Program-made: the position numbers and the translations under genes
Source of the DNA: Botrytis cinerea B05.10
Taxonomy: Eukaryota; Ascomycota; Leotiomycetes; Helotiales; Sclerotiniaceae
DNA length: 64,000 bases
Direction: 5' to 3'
Assembly (NCBI RefSeq): GCF_000143535.2
Contig: NC_037316.1
Location: forward strand, 124,001-188,000
Part shown: piece after piece, positions 12,147 through 23,211 of the stretch
Layout of the letters: every line of letters starts with the position of its first letter
Position numbering within the stretch: position 1 is the stretch's first letter
The notes under the pieces: generated by a model
The model's database searches: none
Seen by the model: the letters and a program-made list of their open reading frames with translations, nothing else
What the model was told of the DNA's origin: nothing

Positions 12147-14117
12147 TCACAAGAGATCCTTTACGAATCCCAAATTCGCTCTATTATCATTAGAGACGCG
12201 TGCGTACTCCAACAATAACCTCAAAACATAAATCTGCATATCCTCTCTCCTTAATACTTTATTGGCCCACTCTTGTCCTGCCATTGCAATTCTCTCCGCC
12301 TCTTTATCGTGTCCTTCAATTCGAAAGTTATCTCCTTCATAACCTAGGAAATATTGCATGATACCATAAAAATCCATATATCGATTATCCATCGGTACGA
12401 AATGCTTCCAGGCAATAAGTCGTGAATCGTGCCATTCGCGGAAAATAGTCGCTTTGATTGGTAGACTCGAAGAAAGTAGGAATCCCCGATATCTTCCCGA
12501 GAAAGAATTGCCATCAATATCAGGAATATACTTATTTTTGAATTGTTGACTCATTTTCTGTCCTTCCTTAATCGAGAAATATGGATCTGTATAAGGACAA
12601 GTTCCATCTTTTCTGTCTTCATCACACATCAATTCGATAAATGCTGTATCAGCCCATTCATTTACCCAATCTCCCAATCTATTTTCTTGTTGTGCACCAA
12701 TGTTGTAAATCGAAGTTGGAAGAGCGAAATTGGGAGGGATCGCTTCCCACGATTCGGCTCGAGATACTGATGTGTGATTTGTCATGGAGACGAAGCGATG
12801 TCGTTGGAATCCTTTCCAATTATCTTCTCTGTTTCGTCCTCCTGTAGCGACACCTCTCCAAATGGCTTTATCTAATTTTGCGTGCCACGGAACCCCATGA
12901 TCATCACCACCTGTAAATCTCTCTTCTTTTACCCAATACATGGGTGCTGGTAATAAAATTTCGTTATTCGTTGGAAGTTTGGAACCACCGAACAGAGGAT
13001 ACAATTCTTGAGTGGAAGAGATCGAGAGAGGATTTATCATCATTCCATGAAGAGATTGCAAATCTGGTTGATGACAAAAATCGGCCGAGAGACTGTAATT
13101 CGAAACATAACCTTTAAAAGTATGTAAAGAAGAATGGCCCATCGAAATAGCAGGCGTTTTCGAAAAGTCAGTCATAACTTCCGCTCGACGTGCAAGACTA
13201 TCTGGATGACAACCTCTGGTAGCAATTTTCCAATACGGACCTAATAAAGTCAATCAGGGGAACGCGACTTCCACCCATCTTCTCAACATACCTGAAGTTT
13301 CCCACTCTCTTCTAGGAGCGTCTGGCTCTCCACTTCCAGAACGTCTTGGAGCTGGCAAACTTTCATAATCCTGAGATACTACATTGATATCTGCAAGTTG
13401 CCTCGTCGCTCTCTCAACTTCCATATTCGCATTAATCAATTCCCACTGAGCCACCATTCTTGGTTCATCCATAGCATTGAGTGGAATGTCCATATCTGGC
13501 AAATCTTTTTGTATGGTTCCAATCAATTGCAACCAAATCTGTGTCCAGAACCAATCACTATCTGCCGTTGCATTGCCATTTCGAATACTGATAACCATGC
13601 CAGCATCTCTAGCTTGTGTTCTCATCCTTGCGGGCGTCACTCCCCAGTATGGACCTAGATCATGATATATCTGATCAAAGAAATCCTCCACCATGACGGC
13701 ATTATTGTCTTGAGCGAATTTAAACCACGCATCAAATCCTGGAGGTGGATGTCTCCCTCGTCGTTTGCGATATTCTGCAGCGGCGGCATTAACATCATGA
13801 CTTTCTTTTTGCAACAATTCTTCAAAAGTCTTTTCTGCATTGGCGATTAAAGTATCGATCGGATGCTCTTGGTTTGGTTTGGAAATGGGTAATTCATTGT
13901 TAGAAGAAGATTCCGCGTATGGCGTGGGAGATAATGTGGATTTTGGAGGATCAGGGACTGTGGGGGTTATATATGTGAAAGATGACGCTTCCGACGAACT
14001 TCTAAAGTACAAGACCAGGAGAAGGATTCCTATGGCGCCAATGATATATCGGATGAAGCCTCCAGCTCTTCTCGGAGGGCCAGGATAAGCCATCAGAATA
14101 GGTGACGATACTGGCAT
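12147..14117 (-). CDS. GT90 (CAP10-like) glycosyltransferase, type II membrane protein
   Basis: Two exons on the minus strand (14117-13292, 13240-12147) with a 51-nt GTATGT...TTAG intron give 639 residues; the junction reads GluTrpGluThrSer-Gly-ProTyrTrpLys. A single hydrophobic segment at residues 21-38 (FIRYIIGAIGILLLVLYF) after a short basic N-terminus is a signal anchor, so the catalytic part should face the Golgi or ER lumen. A Pro/Ser-rich stem follows. The C-terminal half carries CAP10/GT90 features: KAIWRGVATGGR, RFVSMTNHT, KYIPDIDGNSFSGRYRGF and SLPIKATIFREWHDSRLIAW. The family includes Cryptococcus CAP10/CXT1-type and animal POGLUT enzymes that transfer xylose or glucose. The donor and acceptor here cannot be read from sequence. 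A second ATG at residue 9 is a possible start. Confidence 0.88.
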
Positions 14118-14561
14118 TCTTCAATGAGGATGTGTGATTGATTGTGAGAGAAAGGGAGGGAAAGGGAAAGGGAGAGAAGTTGAATAGATTTTCGAGCAAT
14201 TGACCAATTGACGAATTGACGAAATGAAAATGGATATCGCAATCGCAATCGTAATGGCAATTGAAATGTTCGATATTGAATCTGGACCCTGATTGCGAGT
14301 GGAGAGGATGGGATTGGATTGGATAGCTTGGAAATTCGCGATGAGCCGAAGCTATGAATGAGATGGCGTGGCGTTTGCGGGAGGATCGGGTAGACTAGAT
14401 GTTGTGTGAAAACCTAACTGAAATGGGAAAGGGTGGCGTGGAAAAGAAAGACAATGTTTGAAAAGGGACGTTTGAGAAAGTGGTTTCAGGTTACCACGAT
14501 GGAAAAGAGAAAGAAAAGAAGGTAGAGAATAGGAAAGTGTATGATTTCCCGCAAAGATGAT

Positions 14562-14643
14562 GGGGGGGGGGGGAGGGGGGGGTCAAGATTGTTCGTTCGT
14601 TCGTTCGTTCGTTCGTTCGTTCGTTCGTTCGCTCGTCCGTCCG
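14562..14643. repeat. G runs followed by (TTCG)n microsatellite
   Basis: Twelve G (14562-14573), one A and eight G (14575-14582) are followed by ten perfect TTCG units (14592-14631) that degrade into CTCG/TCCG. It lies about 450 bp upstream of the GT90 ATG. Such runs vary in length between strains and are prone to sequencing error. Confidence 0.9.
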
Positions 14644-14800
14644 TCCTCTCCTGCTACTTTCTAGTGTGAGGGTGCCGCGTTGACAGCTGCAATTAAGTGG
14701 AGAAGGGATGGAGAGAAAGGAGAAGAGTGAGAGATGAGAACGAAGAACGGATGAATAAATGATGAATAAATGATGGACAACTGATGGACAAATGGACAAA

Positions 14801-14830
14801 TGAATGAATGAATGAATGAATGAATGAATG
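14801..14830. repeat. (TGAA)n microsatellite
   Basis: Seven perfect TGAA units plus a partial one, preceded by looser TGGACAAA/TGAATAAA repeats. Confidence 0.9.
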
Positions 14831-15478
14831 GCGTCGCGCGTCTCCTCGGAAAATCTCTTTAAAGTTTCATGTCACAATCGTGATTGATTGACTTTGCTTG
14901 CGAGTCGAAAGAAGTATGGGTAAGACGTAAGTGTGGTGAAAAGCACGGGCAATATGACGACTACCGATTCATTTGATGGCGAGTGGAGATGGAGAGATGG
15001 AGAGATGCAATGTTTCTTCGCCAATCATGCAGGATGATGAATTGAAGGAGGGATTTGGGGAGAGAGGGGATGGCAGAGGGAGAGGAGGAGAGGAGGAGAA
15101 TAGTAGTAGAGGAGAGGGGAGGAGAGGAGAGGAGAGGACCAGATAGAACCAGACGGAAGAGGAGAGGAGGAGGAGGAAATAACACCAAGGAGAAATAATA
15201 TAATGAACATACAAAATGTCAAGGGCATTTCCTGGGAGTGATTGAACGGAATATACCAAATGAACGATATAGTTACATCAAATCACAGAAAGTGGAAACG
15301 AGCAACGAGCACAAGATGAAAAGAGGGGACCTGTGCTTCCGATAGATTAAGAAATGATGAAGTGAATGCGCGCTCGCCTTCCAATTGATCTTCGTGATCT
15401 TCTCGTGCCAAAGGCTTGTTGCGTGGAAATCCCTGGTCTCTGCTTTTTTACGGCATGGGTGTGTTTGTATACTTTGTC

Positions 15479-15630
15479 GCCATTCGAGCGCAGCGAGCAA
15501 AGGGGGTCTGTATGGCTTCATCAATGAAGCCATACAGACAGAGGATATTCTACTTTGCAGAGAGAAGTCCAACAGAGTGATGGATGGGGGCAAGCCCCCA
15601 AACCCCCTTTGCTCGCTGCGCTCGAATGGC
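15479..15630. mobile_element. 152-bp palindromic element with perfect 28-bp inverted arms
   Basis: Bases 15479-15506 and 15603-15630 are exact reverse complements over 28 bp (outer end GCCATTCGAGCGCAGCGAGC). Directly inside the left arm is a second perfect hairpin: 15-bp arms 15507-15521 and 15524-15538 with a 2-nt loop. Next to the right arm is a third, GGGGGC-AA-GCCCCC (15586-15599). The element is much more G+C rich than its surroundings and encodes nothing. I see no clear target-site duplication, so calling it a mobile element (MITE or mobile GC cluster) is inference; the structure itself is directly visible. A partial relative lies at 19367-19410. Confidence 0.6.
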
Positions 15631-16700
15631 TATGGTATTGATATTACATGATATAAATGACACCCGTCGACGGGATATTGCATCCATGCATCCCTCTGGT
15701 TTCTTAATTAATTCATTTTATTTGCACATCTCTCGTCCGAATGGCCTCCCCGTCACTGATGATGATCTCCGTGATTAATATTAACGCCGCTTGCATCCCA
15801 TGCACATGTACACGCACACAGGCAGGTACACGAACTCAATTCACTATTCACTTCACTTCCCGGCAAGAATCTCATCCGACATTCGATGTCGGGCCAAGTA
15901 AATGGGCGTTGTGGGGTGGATTGGTGAAGTGGTGGTCAGGATCAGCATTATTCGCATTGGTGTGTGCATTGGTGGGATGTGAGTAGTCAGTCAGGTAGTT
16001 GGCTTACAATATATACAATATATAAGATACAACAGTTATATAGTGCAATATATACAATATATACAATACAAGTCAAGATAATCTCATCTATCTATACACC
16101 ACCAGTGCACAAACGCTAGTCGTTGATAGAATTTCCCATCACAATCGAAACTCTGGCAAGATGATTCCATCGATGATCCATCCATCAAACCCTGCTAACA
16201 TAATTAATCATATTCCCTCTTTTCTTTCGTCCCTCAAACCCTAATCACGGATCAACACCACCAAGCCGTTCCAAACCTAACTCTCGACACATCTTCCATC
16301 CCTTGTCTATGGTCCTCCAGGTCTCTCTCACACTTCTTGAAACTCAATACCGTTACACATCACCCAATCATTTCATTTTGGATCTCCTCTTCATCTCATC
16401 CATGCAAGATTCAATCCTTGAAAAGTCGAATGAATATCTTGGTGTGTCGTCTGTAGTTTGATATTTACCGTGGCCGATATATCGTAATTAATTATTTATT
16501 ACATGAGGAGACTTTATTTGATTTTATTTTATCTCATCAATTTAGCTTTCGATTCCTTCAGATGTATCTATCCTTCAAATTCATCTCATATTTCTACAAT
16601 GATTATCTCTCTTCTACCATCTCTCTCTCTCTCTTCGATCACCCCTCTTCTCTTCTCTTTCCTGTCTACACCCCGTCAACCCCTTCCTTTCCATATCCCT

Positions 16701-16791
16701 ACTCCCAACTCCCAACTCCCAACTCCCAACTCCCAACTCCCAACTCCCAACTCCCAACTCCCAACTCCCAACTCCCAACTCCCAACTCCCA
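16701..16791. repeat. 7-bp minisatellite (ACTCCCA)13
   Basis: Thirteen perfect tandem units of ACTCCCA. The opposite strand carries GGG every seven bases, so it could fold into a G-quadruplex. It is not the fungal telomere repeat TTAGGG. Confidence 0.95.
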
Positions 16792-17125
16792 AACTTCCTC
16801 GTGCATCAAGCCATATATGAAAACCTCGATAATTATAATAAGTTAGCCATAGCATAAATAACACTGCTCAACCCAAAACCAATGATCAATATAGCACAGC
16901 TAGCGTCGCACAGCACAGCACAGAATCACACAACACAGGTAGTATGGCACACAGAGGACAGCATAGCATAGCATCGCATGACTGAAACCAAACACAGCCA
17001 TCTAAAAATAAAACACCTCAATCTCATCCAAACTTTCTTCCCAAAAATAAAAATAAATCAAGCTTTCCTTTCCCTTTCCCTTTCCTTTCGTTTTCTCTAT
17101 CGTTTCACCACCACCTAGAAATCAA

Positions 17126-17155
17126 GCATTGCATTGCATTGCATTGCATTGCATT
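17126..17155. repeat. (GCATT)6 microsatellite
   Basis: Six perfect pentamer units inside the low-complexity desert. Confidence 0.95.
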
Positions 17156-19366
17156 ACAATTATCATCCATCCATCCATATACATCTCGTCCGAAATATTT
17201 CATTCCCCAACCGAGCGATAGCTTGTATCAAAATGCTCTAATAATAATAAAAATGCATCCATCCATGCATCTCTTCCGATTCCGTGTTACATCTAATGAT
17301 GCATGGGATCTAGACCTGTTGATTTATTCTATCGTGATACTGCGGAAGGGAGGAAGGAAGGGTGTGTACATGTACATGTACATGTGCACAATTATATATT
17401 ATATATTTATCGTTAGTTATTACTGGGTAAGTACATGATGGAAATGGAAATGGAAATGGAAATGTAACGCCGCACAGTAAGTAGTACAGTCTAGAAATTT
17501 AGTATTTTTCTTCTGTTCTGTTCTGTTCTGTTCTCGTGTCTAATCTACTCGACTCGACTCGATTGTATTGTATCGTATCGTAGATATAACTAGTTACATA
17601 ACTATATGATTTGATTCATAAATCACTAACTTGATAAATAATAATAACAACAAAAAGTTAGTATGTGTGAAAATTATTAAAGGAATGAATGAGTAAATGA
17701 ATAGATAATGGAATAGAAAATAAAAGGAAATAAAGAAAAGAAAGGAGAGCATAGGGAAGTTGGAAGTTGGAAGTTTATACATGGATCTGTATATATATAC
17801 CTCAACAACTCAAATTACACACACACGGAAATCATTAAAGCCGTGGATATTTTTACTTTTACTTTTGCTTTTGTGTTTGGTGTTGAGGTTGATATTGATA
17901 TTGGTATTGATATCTAGTATTCAAGATCTAAATGACGCTCCGCTGGCTCTCCGAGGGCCATTGCCATGGAGGCAGATATTGAGATTGAGATTGAGATTGA
18001 GAGTTTGAATTTATAACGATTGAATTAGAGTTTGAAGGTGTGCGGAACGTTCTGATTATATGATTCTTCATTCTTATTCTCATTAGTATGTAGAAAGATA
18101 AACTTATATGTAACATATGTTCATCTCTCTCGCTGCTTGATTTGGTGTTGGATATATGTACATTATTTCAAGCCACAGGATCACGCTCTGATCTCATTTC
18201 GTGAATGGGGAGTCTGTTCTATTTTCGTGATGTTTCTGGATGGTGTATAAATGATGGTTATGGGGGAGAGGGGTTGTTCTTCTTCTGTAAATAGTTCTTG
18301 ATGGTGGTGTGGGGTGAGGAGATGATGAGATACAGAGGAGAGAGAGAGATGTATTATGAGTAGGTGAGTGGGTATATATGTATGGAGATACATAGTATCT
18401 CTTGTATTTATTTTCTCTTTCTTTCTTTCTCTCTATCAATACTAGAATGGAGCGCGAGTACAGTAGATCATCACCTAATTATCTCGACTATCTCCATCTC
18501 TTTACTATTACACCCCCCTTTCATCATTCTCAAGCTTGTTTGATCTAAATATAATTTTCATTCTCATACTTTGACTTGGCTTGATTTGATACATCTTGAT
18601 TTGTCGTTCAATAACTTTATGAGAAATTTCGCAGATATTCAATGGGTAGATAGAGACCTAAGAATTCGGTAGACATCATATTCGACTCGGGATCTAGAAA
18701 GGTATTCGTTGAGTTGTATGGAATATCTGTTCAGATCTATATCTATGACACATACACACATCAGACATCACATAACATCACACACCCCGAGAACTAAATC
18801 GATTCCGTGTCAACATGATTCAGACAATATCTCAAACCGTACACACGCGAGGATACACAATCTCAGCTCATCGTGAGCTTTGAATCACCAGTAATCATTT
18901 GCACATTCATTCTCCCTGAATTCACAAACCGCATAAAATTACTTTGGATGCACTAGTAAGATAGTGTCGATGCGGGATATACTAGTTTTCAATATGCTAT
19001 GCGATATGAAGATATTTCCATAGCCTAGGTTCAGTGATTCGATCTCCTTCATCTACATTTTGAAATCGATGAGAAGGAGAGGTTAGATCGATTTGGGTAC
19101 CACGTATTGGCGTCTCTTTGTTAAGGCAGTATAGTCCCATAAGGATGAAGTGAGGAGTGGATACGAGATGCATATAGAGAAGCAGGAACAGAAAAAGAGA
19201 AAAATATAAATCTTGCGAAAGCCATGGAATAAATAAAACTATTTAAATTAATCGAAGAAATATAAGTTAATATGTAGATTCATTCCAGTGGCTCTCAGTT
19301 GCAATCTGTACTATTCTACTTTATAGTCTTTAGTCTGTGATCTGTAGTCTACACTCTCGCTATTCA

Positions 19367-19410
19367 TGGGGGCAAGCCCCCAAACCCCCATAGCTCGCTA
19401 CCGCTCGAAT
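19367..19410 (+). repeat. Partial copy of the palindromic element
   Basis: TGGGGGCAAGCCCCCAAACC and the following GCTCGCT...CGCTCGAAT tail match the right-hand 42 bases of the 15479-15630 element (15585-15626), with a three-base substitution (ATA for TTT) and a small change before CGCTCGAAT. The left arm and central hairpin are absent, which suggests that the right-hand module is the dispersed unit. Confidence 0.65.
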
Positions 19411-19544
19411 ACTCGTTTTAAAAATATGATTTTGTGGTTGGGCAATGTGCCGTGAATGAATAGTACGATCATTGACACGTATCATAAGGAGCTATAATCA
19501 AAGTTGAAAAGGGGAAAGGTCTTTTACTTCTTTACTCAAGCGTA

Positions 19545-20600
19545 GCTCATGCGCGGCTAATGAATCCGATATTTTCTTTCTCAACTGCAGTATGCTCTTG
19601 GATAGGCGAAGTCATAATCGTTCCAAAGCTGACACCGAGAAAGATATCTCGAGGGTGCTGTTCTCTGTATGATGAAAAGACGAGTTGAGTGGGCTCATAA
19701 GCAGTTAGGTATGTCCGAAATGATGCCCTGGTAGATTCCTTAATCTTTCCTGGTTTCGTTACGTGCAAGGTGGATTTATACTACGGCAAGCTCTGGAATG
19801 AAAATTCTCCTTGGGTTGTTTAGCATTGGTGTCAGCTTAGTAGGTAGGAAACGGGTGAAAAGTGATTAGAGAACCATCGCCATTAGCAACAAAGATGTAG
19901 ATCTCGCCTGACGTACAAGTTTCTGTTGGTATCAACTTGGTTGACCAGTGTAAAGTAATTTAGTCTACAATGGTTGTAATCGTTCTTGATCCATTTACTA
20001 TGTAAAGCTATGTACATTTATAGATAGAAGCTAGCGCCTGCGCTAGTCAATACAGCTCTCTCTGTATGATCATATGATTGATATCCCGACAGTTTCGGAA
20101 GAGTTCAAATCAACTTACATCTTGGATTCGGGATCATCAATGATATCGTTAGCGCACGACATGGTTTCTCTGATAGCCGCAATGTAAGAACATCCAAATT
20201 CTAGCGGCATATTCGAGGTTTTATGCACTTCAGTTCAAGTCATCAGTACTAAAACAACGTACACTCTGTCTTTGTGTCCATTCCCGAGTTTGCGGCTACT
20301 CCATCGTCTCCACTGGCGAAAATGACAGTGTAGTGTTGTGAGCGGTGACCAAGCTTCATGAATTAATTGCTCTTATGCTTGGCGTACTCTTGTGCCTACG
20401 GGTGATTTAGGCAAGCTTCTGAATAATCACAAGACATAGAAGATGAATTCTAGGAGAATAAGCTGACGATACGTTCACTATAGAATATTGAAACAAACAA
20501 GTGAGAATGTGAGCAATGCATTAAGATTCGCCCTTGGAATAGGACCCAGATAGATTGCATCAAGGGAGTGCTATTTCCTGTGGTGTTAAGAGCAGAGTAG
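19545..20600 (-). pseudogene. Sedolisin (S53 tripeptidyl-peptidase) relic
   Basis: Scattered minus-strand segments keep the order of a secreted sedolisin. They are GNSTPLMQSIWVLFQGRI (about 20578-20525; compare the GExxLDLQYxxALxxP region), EYAKHK-stop-FMKLG (about 20405-20350; compare the RQCxEYxKLG helix), FASGDDGVA (SGDxG motif, 20297-20314, oxyanion Asp present), CSYIAAIRETM (20163-20193; compare CPYxxxVGAT) and DDPESKM. Last comes GTIMTSPI (about 19600-19625), where the catalytic GTSxxSP motif should be and the nucleophile Ser is replaced by Ile. Frames change and stops intervene, so no active enzyme can be made. The family call rests on several ordered motifs rather than an alignment. 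Confidence 0.5.
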
Positions 20601-23211
20601 TTGTAGTAACTGCCATATTTACTGTAAAATAAAGTATGAGAGAAATAACCACTATTCTTTTCGTCTGAGGGAATTAGTATGAAATCGACTTGGTGAATGA
20701 CAGAAAATGAGAATGTCAAAATGAGCGTCAGATTCTCCGTCATTCCTCTCCCGTGCAGCCGCAAACGACGCGGTATAGTATCGGCATCCACAGAAATAAC
20801 ACCAGTATTTACACTGGGATACGACAAAAACATTTATCACCAAGTTCCGAACAGCAAAACAAATATCTTCCTACGAGAATAAGTTACGCTTCTCTGAATG
20901 GCTGAAGTTCACATTATAAATCTTATACGTCATGATGCTTAAATCTAAGATAGAGTGACGTCAACTCCACAGTTCTAGAGATGTGAAGAGAGAGTACGTG
21001 TTGCAGGTGGAGCTAGATATGCAAACGGGTAATAAGGAAGGGGAAAATGAAGAAAATATTCGCTACTAGGATGAATACTAGCAGCTTCAGTCCGGGACTC
21101 TTCGTCGCGAAAACAGCTAGTTAGTAGCGGAAGTATAGAAGTATCTGATATCCATCAATGTTGACAATACCGCTAATATTTCTAAGAAACGGCCACTCGA
21201 TTATTACATGATTAATTTTAATGAAATATCTTACTATGGAAACGAACAATGGCTCATCGTTAAACTCCTGTCATGTATGCTTTTCAGCCCCAACGTCCCC
21301 CAAGATCTATTGTTATGCGCCAGGGGTCTAACACGTCCATTAAATTCTATCGAAACTCTCCTATGCACAAGCTTACACAGTGTGAGTACTCTGACACTCG
21401 GTATGTTTGTAAGACTTTCTCTAGATGAAAATCATAGATCTATTTGTTTGTCGACTAGCATCACCATAGATGCCCATCTCCATGGCGTAACCTCAAACAC
21501 CCAAGGAGAAGATAGCATTCCAACTCCCGAGCTTTTAATCTTCTCAGGGTTAATTCTCTTTCTCTTCCGTCTTACGGACTACATTATATGATGGTCTTTT
21601 CCCTCGATTAAGTGCCATTCGGTGGACTAGACGTAGATTGACATTTATGAAGAGCTAAACTCCTAAAATTTCTTTACTTCGTCTGGGAAAGGGCATCTAC
21701 TTGCTTGAGTGCAATAATTAGTTTATTCCTCGAAAGACATAAATAATAAGAACAATTTTGTCAGAGACAGGAATCTACAAAACATGAGAAGGTAATCAAA
21801 ATAAGCGGTAATAAAAAGGGGATTTAAATTTCTATCGAAAACTATGATGGACAACCTAAATTCTCATTACCGCTCCAAAAATCATGCGAGAGAAATCAAA
21901 TGTTTGAAAGAGAAAACCCCCTGGTCATATCATTTCGGTGGTATCTATCCTGCTGACTTTCTAATTTCCGATGAAAGAATTATTGATGATAAGTACGTTG
22001 TGTATAAATCGTCTCGATTTAGCTTGCCATACAGCGGTCAAAATCAATCATATCTTAGGTTCTATCACAAGCCAGGCTTTCTTCTTGAATTGGAAGGTTA
22101 CATGGTCTTGAAGCTGTGTAAGAACAGAGTGGCTATGTATACACAAATGTAGGAAATAAGGTAAGGATGTTCCTGTCTGCCTATGTACTTCACCATTTCT
22201 AACTTCTCATCCCCTTTTTGCACAATTTTTAGTTGTAGATGAGATTAGATACTACTAACCCCCTCTCTACTGTCTCCATTAGGAGCCATTTGCATCAGAG
22301 CATGCACATTGATATTAAATCAAGGCCAGGGAGAGAGACAAAAAAAACTTTGCCTCTCCCAATACCCAATTCACCCAAGCTTCAATTTAGTACAAGAAAA
22401 ACTTTACATTTCCCATCTACTCAAACTTGAAGCTTGTTTCTCTTCGACTCAATCTTTATTCCTTGAGCTTCAGGAGACTGGCTAATCCACAGCGTACTCA
22501 AACGAGTATGGAAACTCTATCGTACCAATCATAAGTAGTGAATCTTGATTCTACCACTAGAGCATTGTTGATCTGAAATACTGTACATTCTCCCATCTAA
22601 AGAGACTTATAATAAGCCTGGAGAAAACAAGTATGAGAAATTTCAAGCTGGGAGAGGACAAGAAGATTCGCTTGTTCAGGAAAGACAGCATGGTGAAAAC
22701 AAAAGGTCTTGGCAGCTTCGAGAAGATTTGAAACCATAAGTGAGCAGAGGTATTACCATTAAACTCGTTGTCACTTTGAGTATTTGACGGAAAATTATTG
22801 GCAGCGACTAGCCTAGAACATAACAAACAATACAATAACAATGCTAAAGACCATCGATGAAGAGTAATAAACGCTCGAATTCCGATATGTACCAGGGGAA
22901 GCCCTGCGTCGGATCAATCCCATCTAGCTGTCTCTGATGTAAACGCTTCTCTCTGGTCGGATTGACTGGTACTCCTTTGGAAGGAAACGTGTTTTTTAAA
23001 GTACGCGTTATTGAGCGAGAGAGGATGGACCACTTGGCCTTTTTATAGAAGGGAGTTGAATATTAACTGTAGGACGGGGTAGCTAATAACCTTATAGTGA
23101 GCATAGATTTTCAATAGCCTAATCTCTAAAAATACATCATTGTGCTTCTCCCGCTCGCAATGTTCTATCAGTGACCGAACACCACAATGTACCGGCTTCT
23201 CCACCTAGCTC
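20601..23211. other. Gene-poor region, no supported gene
   Basis: A 102-codon frame at 21844-22152 (+) starts with ATG but matches nothing I know. A minus-strand stretch near 22870-22700 reads like a signal peptide (SLALLLYCLLCSRLVAA) without an in-frame ATG, so it may be a relic of a secreted protein. The part next to 23212 is the 3' flank of the aldolase. Confidence 0.4.

Larger units (their letters stand above)
14118..15478. other. GT90 upstream region, simple-sequence rich
   Basis: No gene seen. The region directly 5' of the GT90 start is purine-rich on the plus strand (pyrimidine-rich on the coding strand) and then runs into microsatellites and an AGGAG/GAGAGG tract at about 15040-15180. 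It probably holds the GT90 promoter and a long leader. Confidence 0.5.
15631..19366. other. 3.7-kb desert of low-complexity sequence, no gene seen
   Basis: No supported gene. It contains a 12-bp palindrome CCCGTCGACGGG (15663-15674), ATATACAAT runs near 16005-16070, CT-rich tracts (16615-16680, 17065-17100), TGTACA repeats near 17365, GGAAAT repeats near 17440-17464, TTCTG repeats near 17512-17534 and GATTGA repeats near 17983-18002. Apparent open frames here are translations of the repeats. A non-coding transcript is possible but nothing shows one. Confidence 0.6.

Noticed and set aside
16701..16791. CRISPR array or interstitial telomere
   Set aside because: The units are directly adjacent without spacers, the organism is a fungus, and the unit is not TTAGGG.
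16503..16846. Plus-strand open frames with a SQLPTPN repeat
   Set aside because: They are translations of the ACTCCCA minisatellite, which is open in several frames because the unit is short and lacks stops.
21844..22152. 102-codon ATG-started frame
   Set aside because: No recognisable motif or neighbouring exon; length is within chance for AT-rich DNA.
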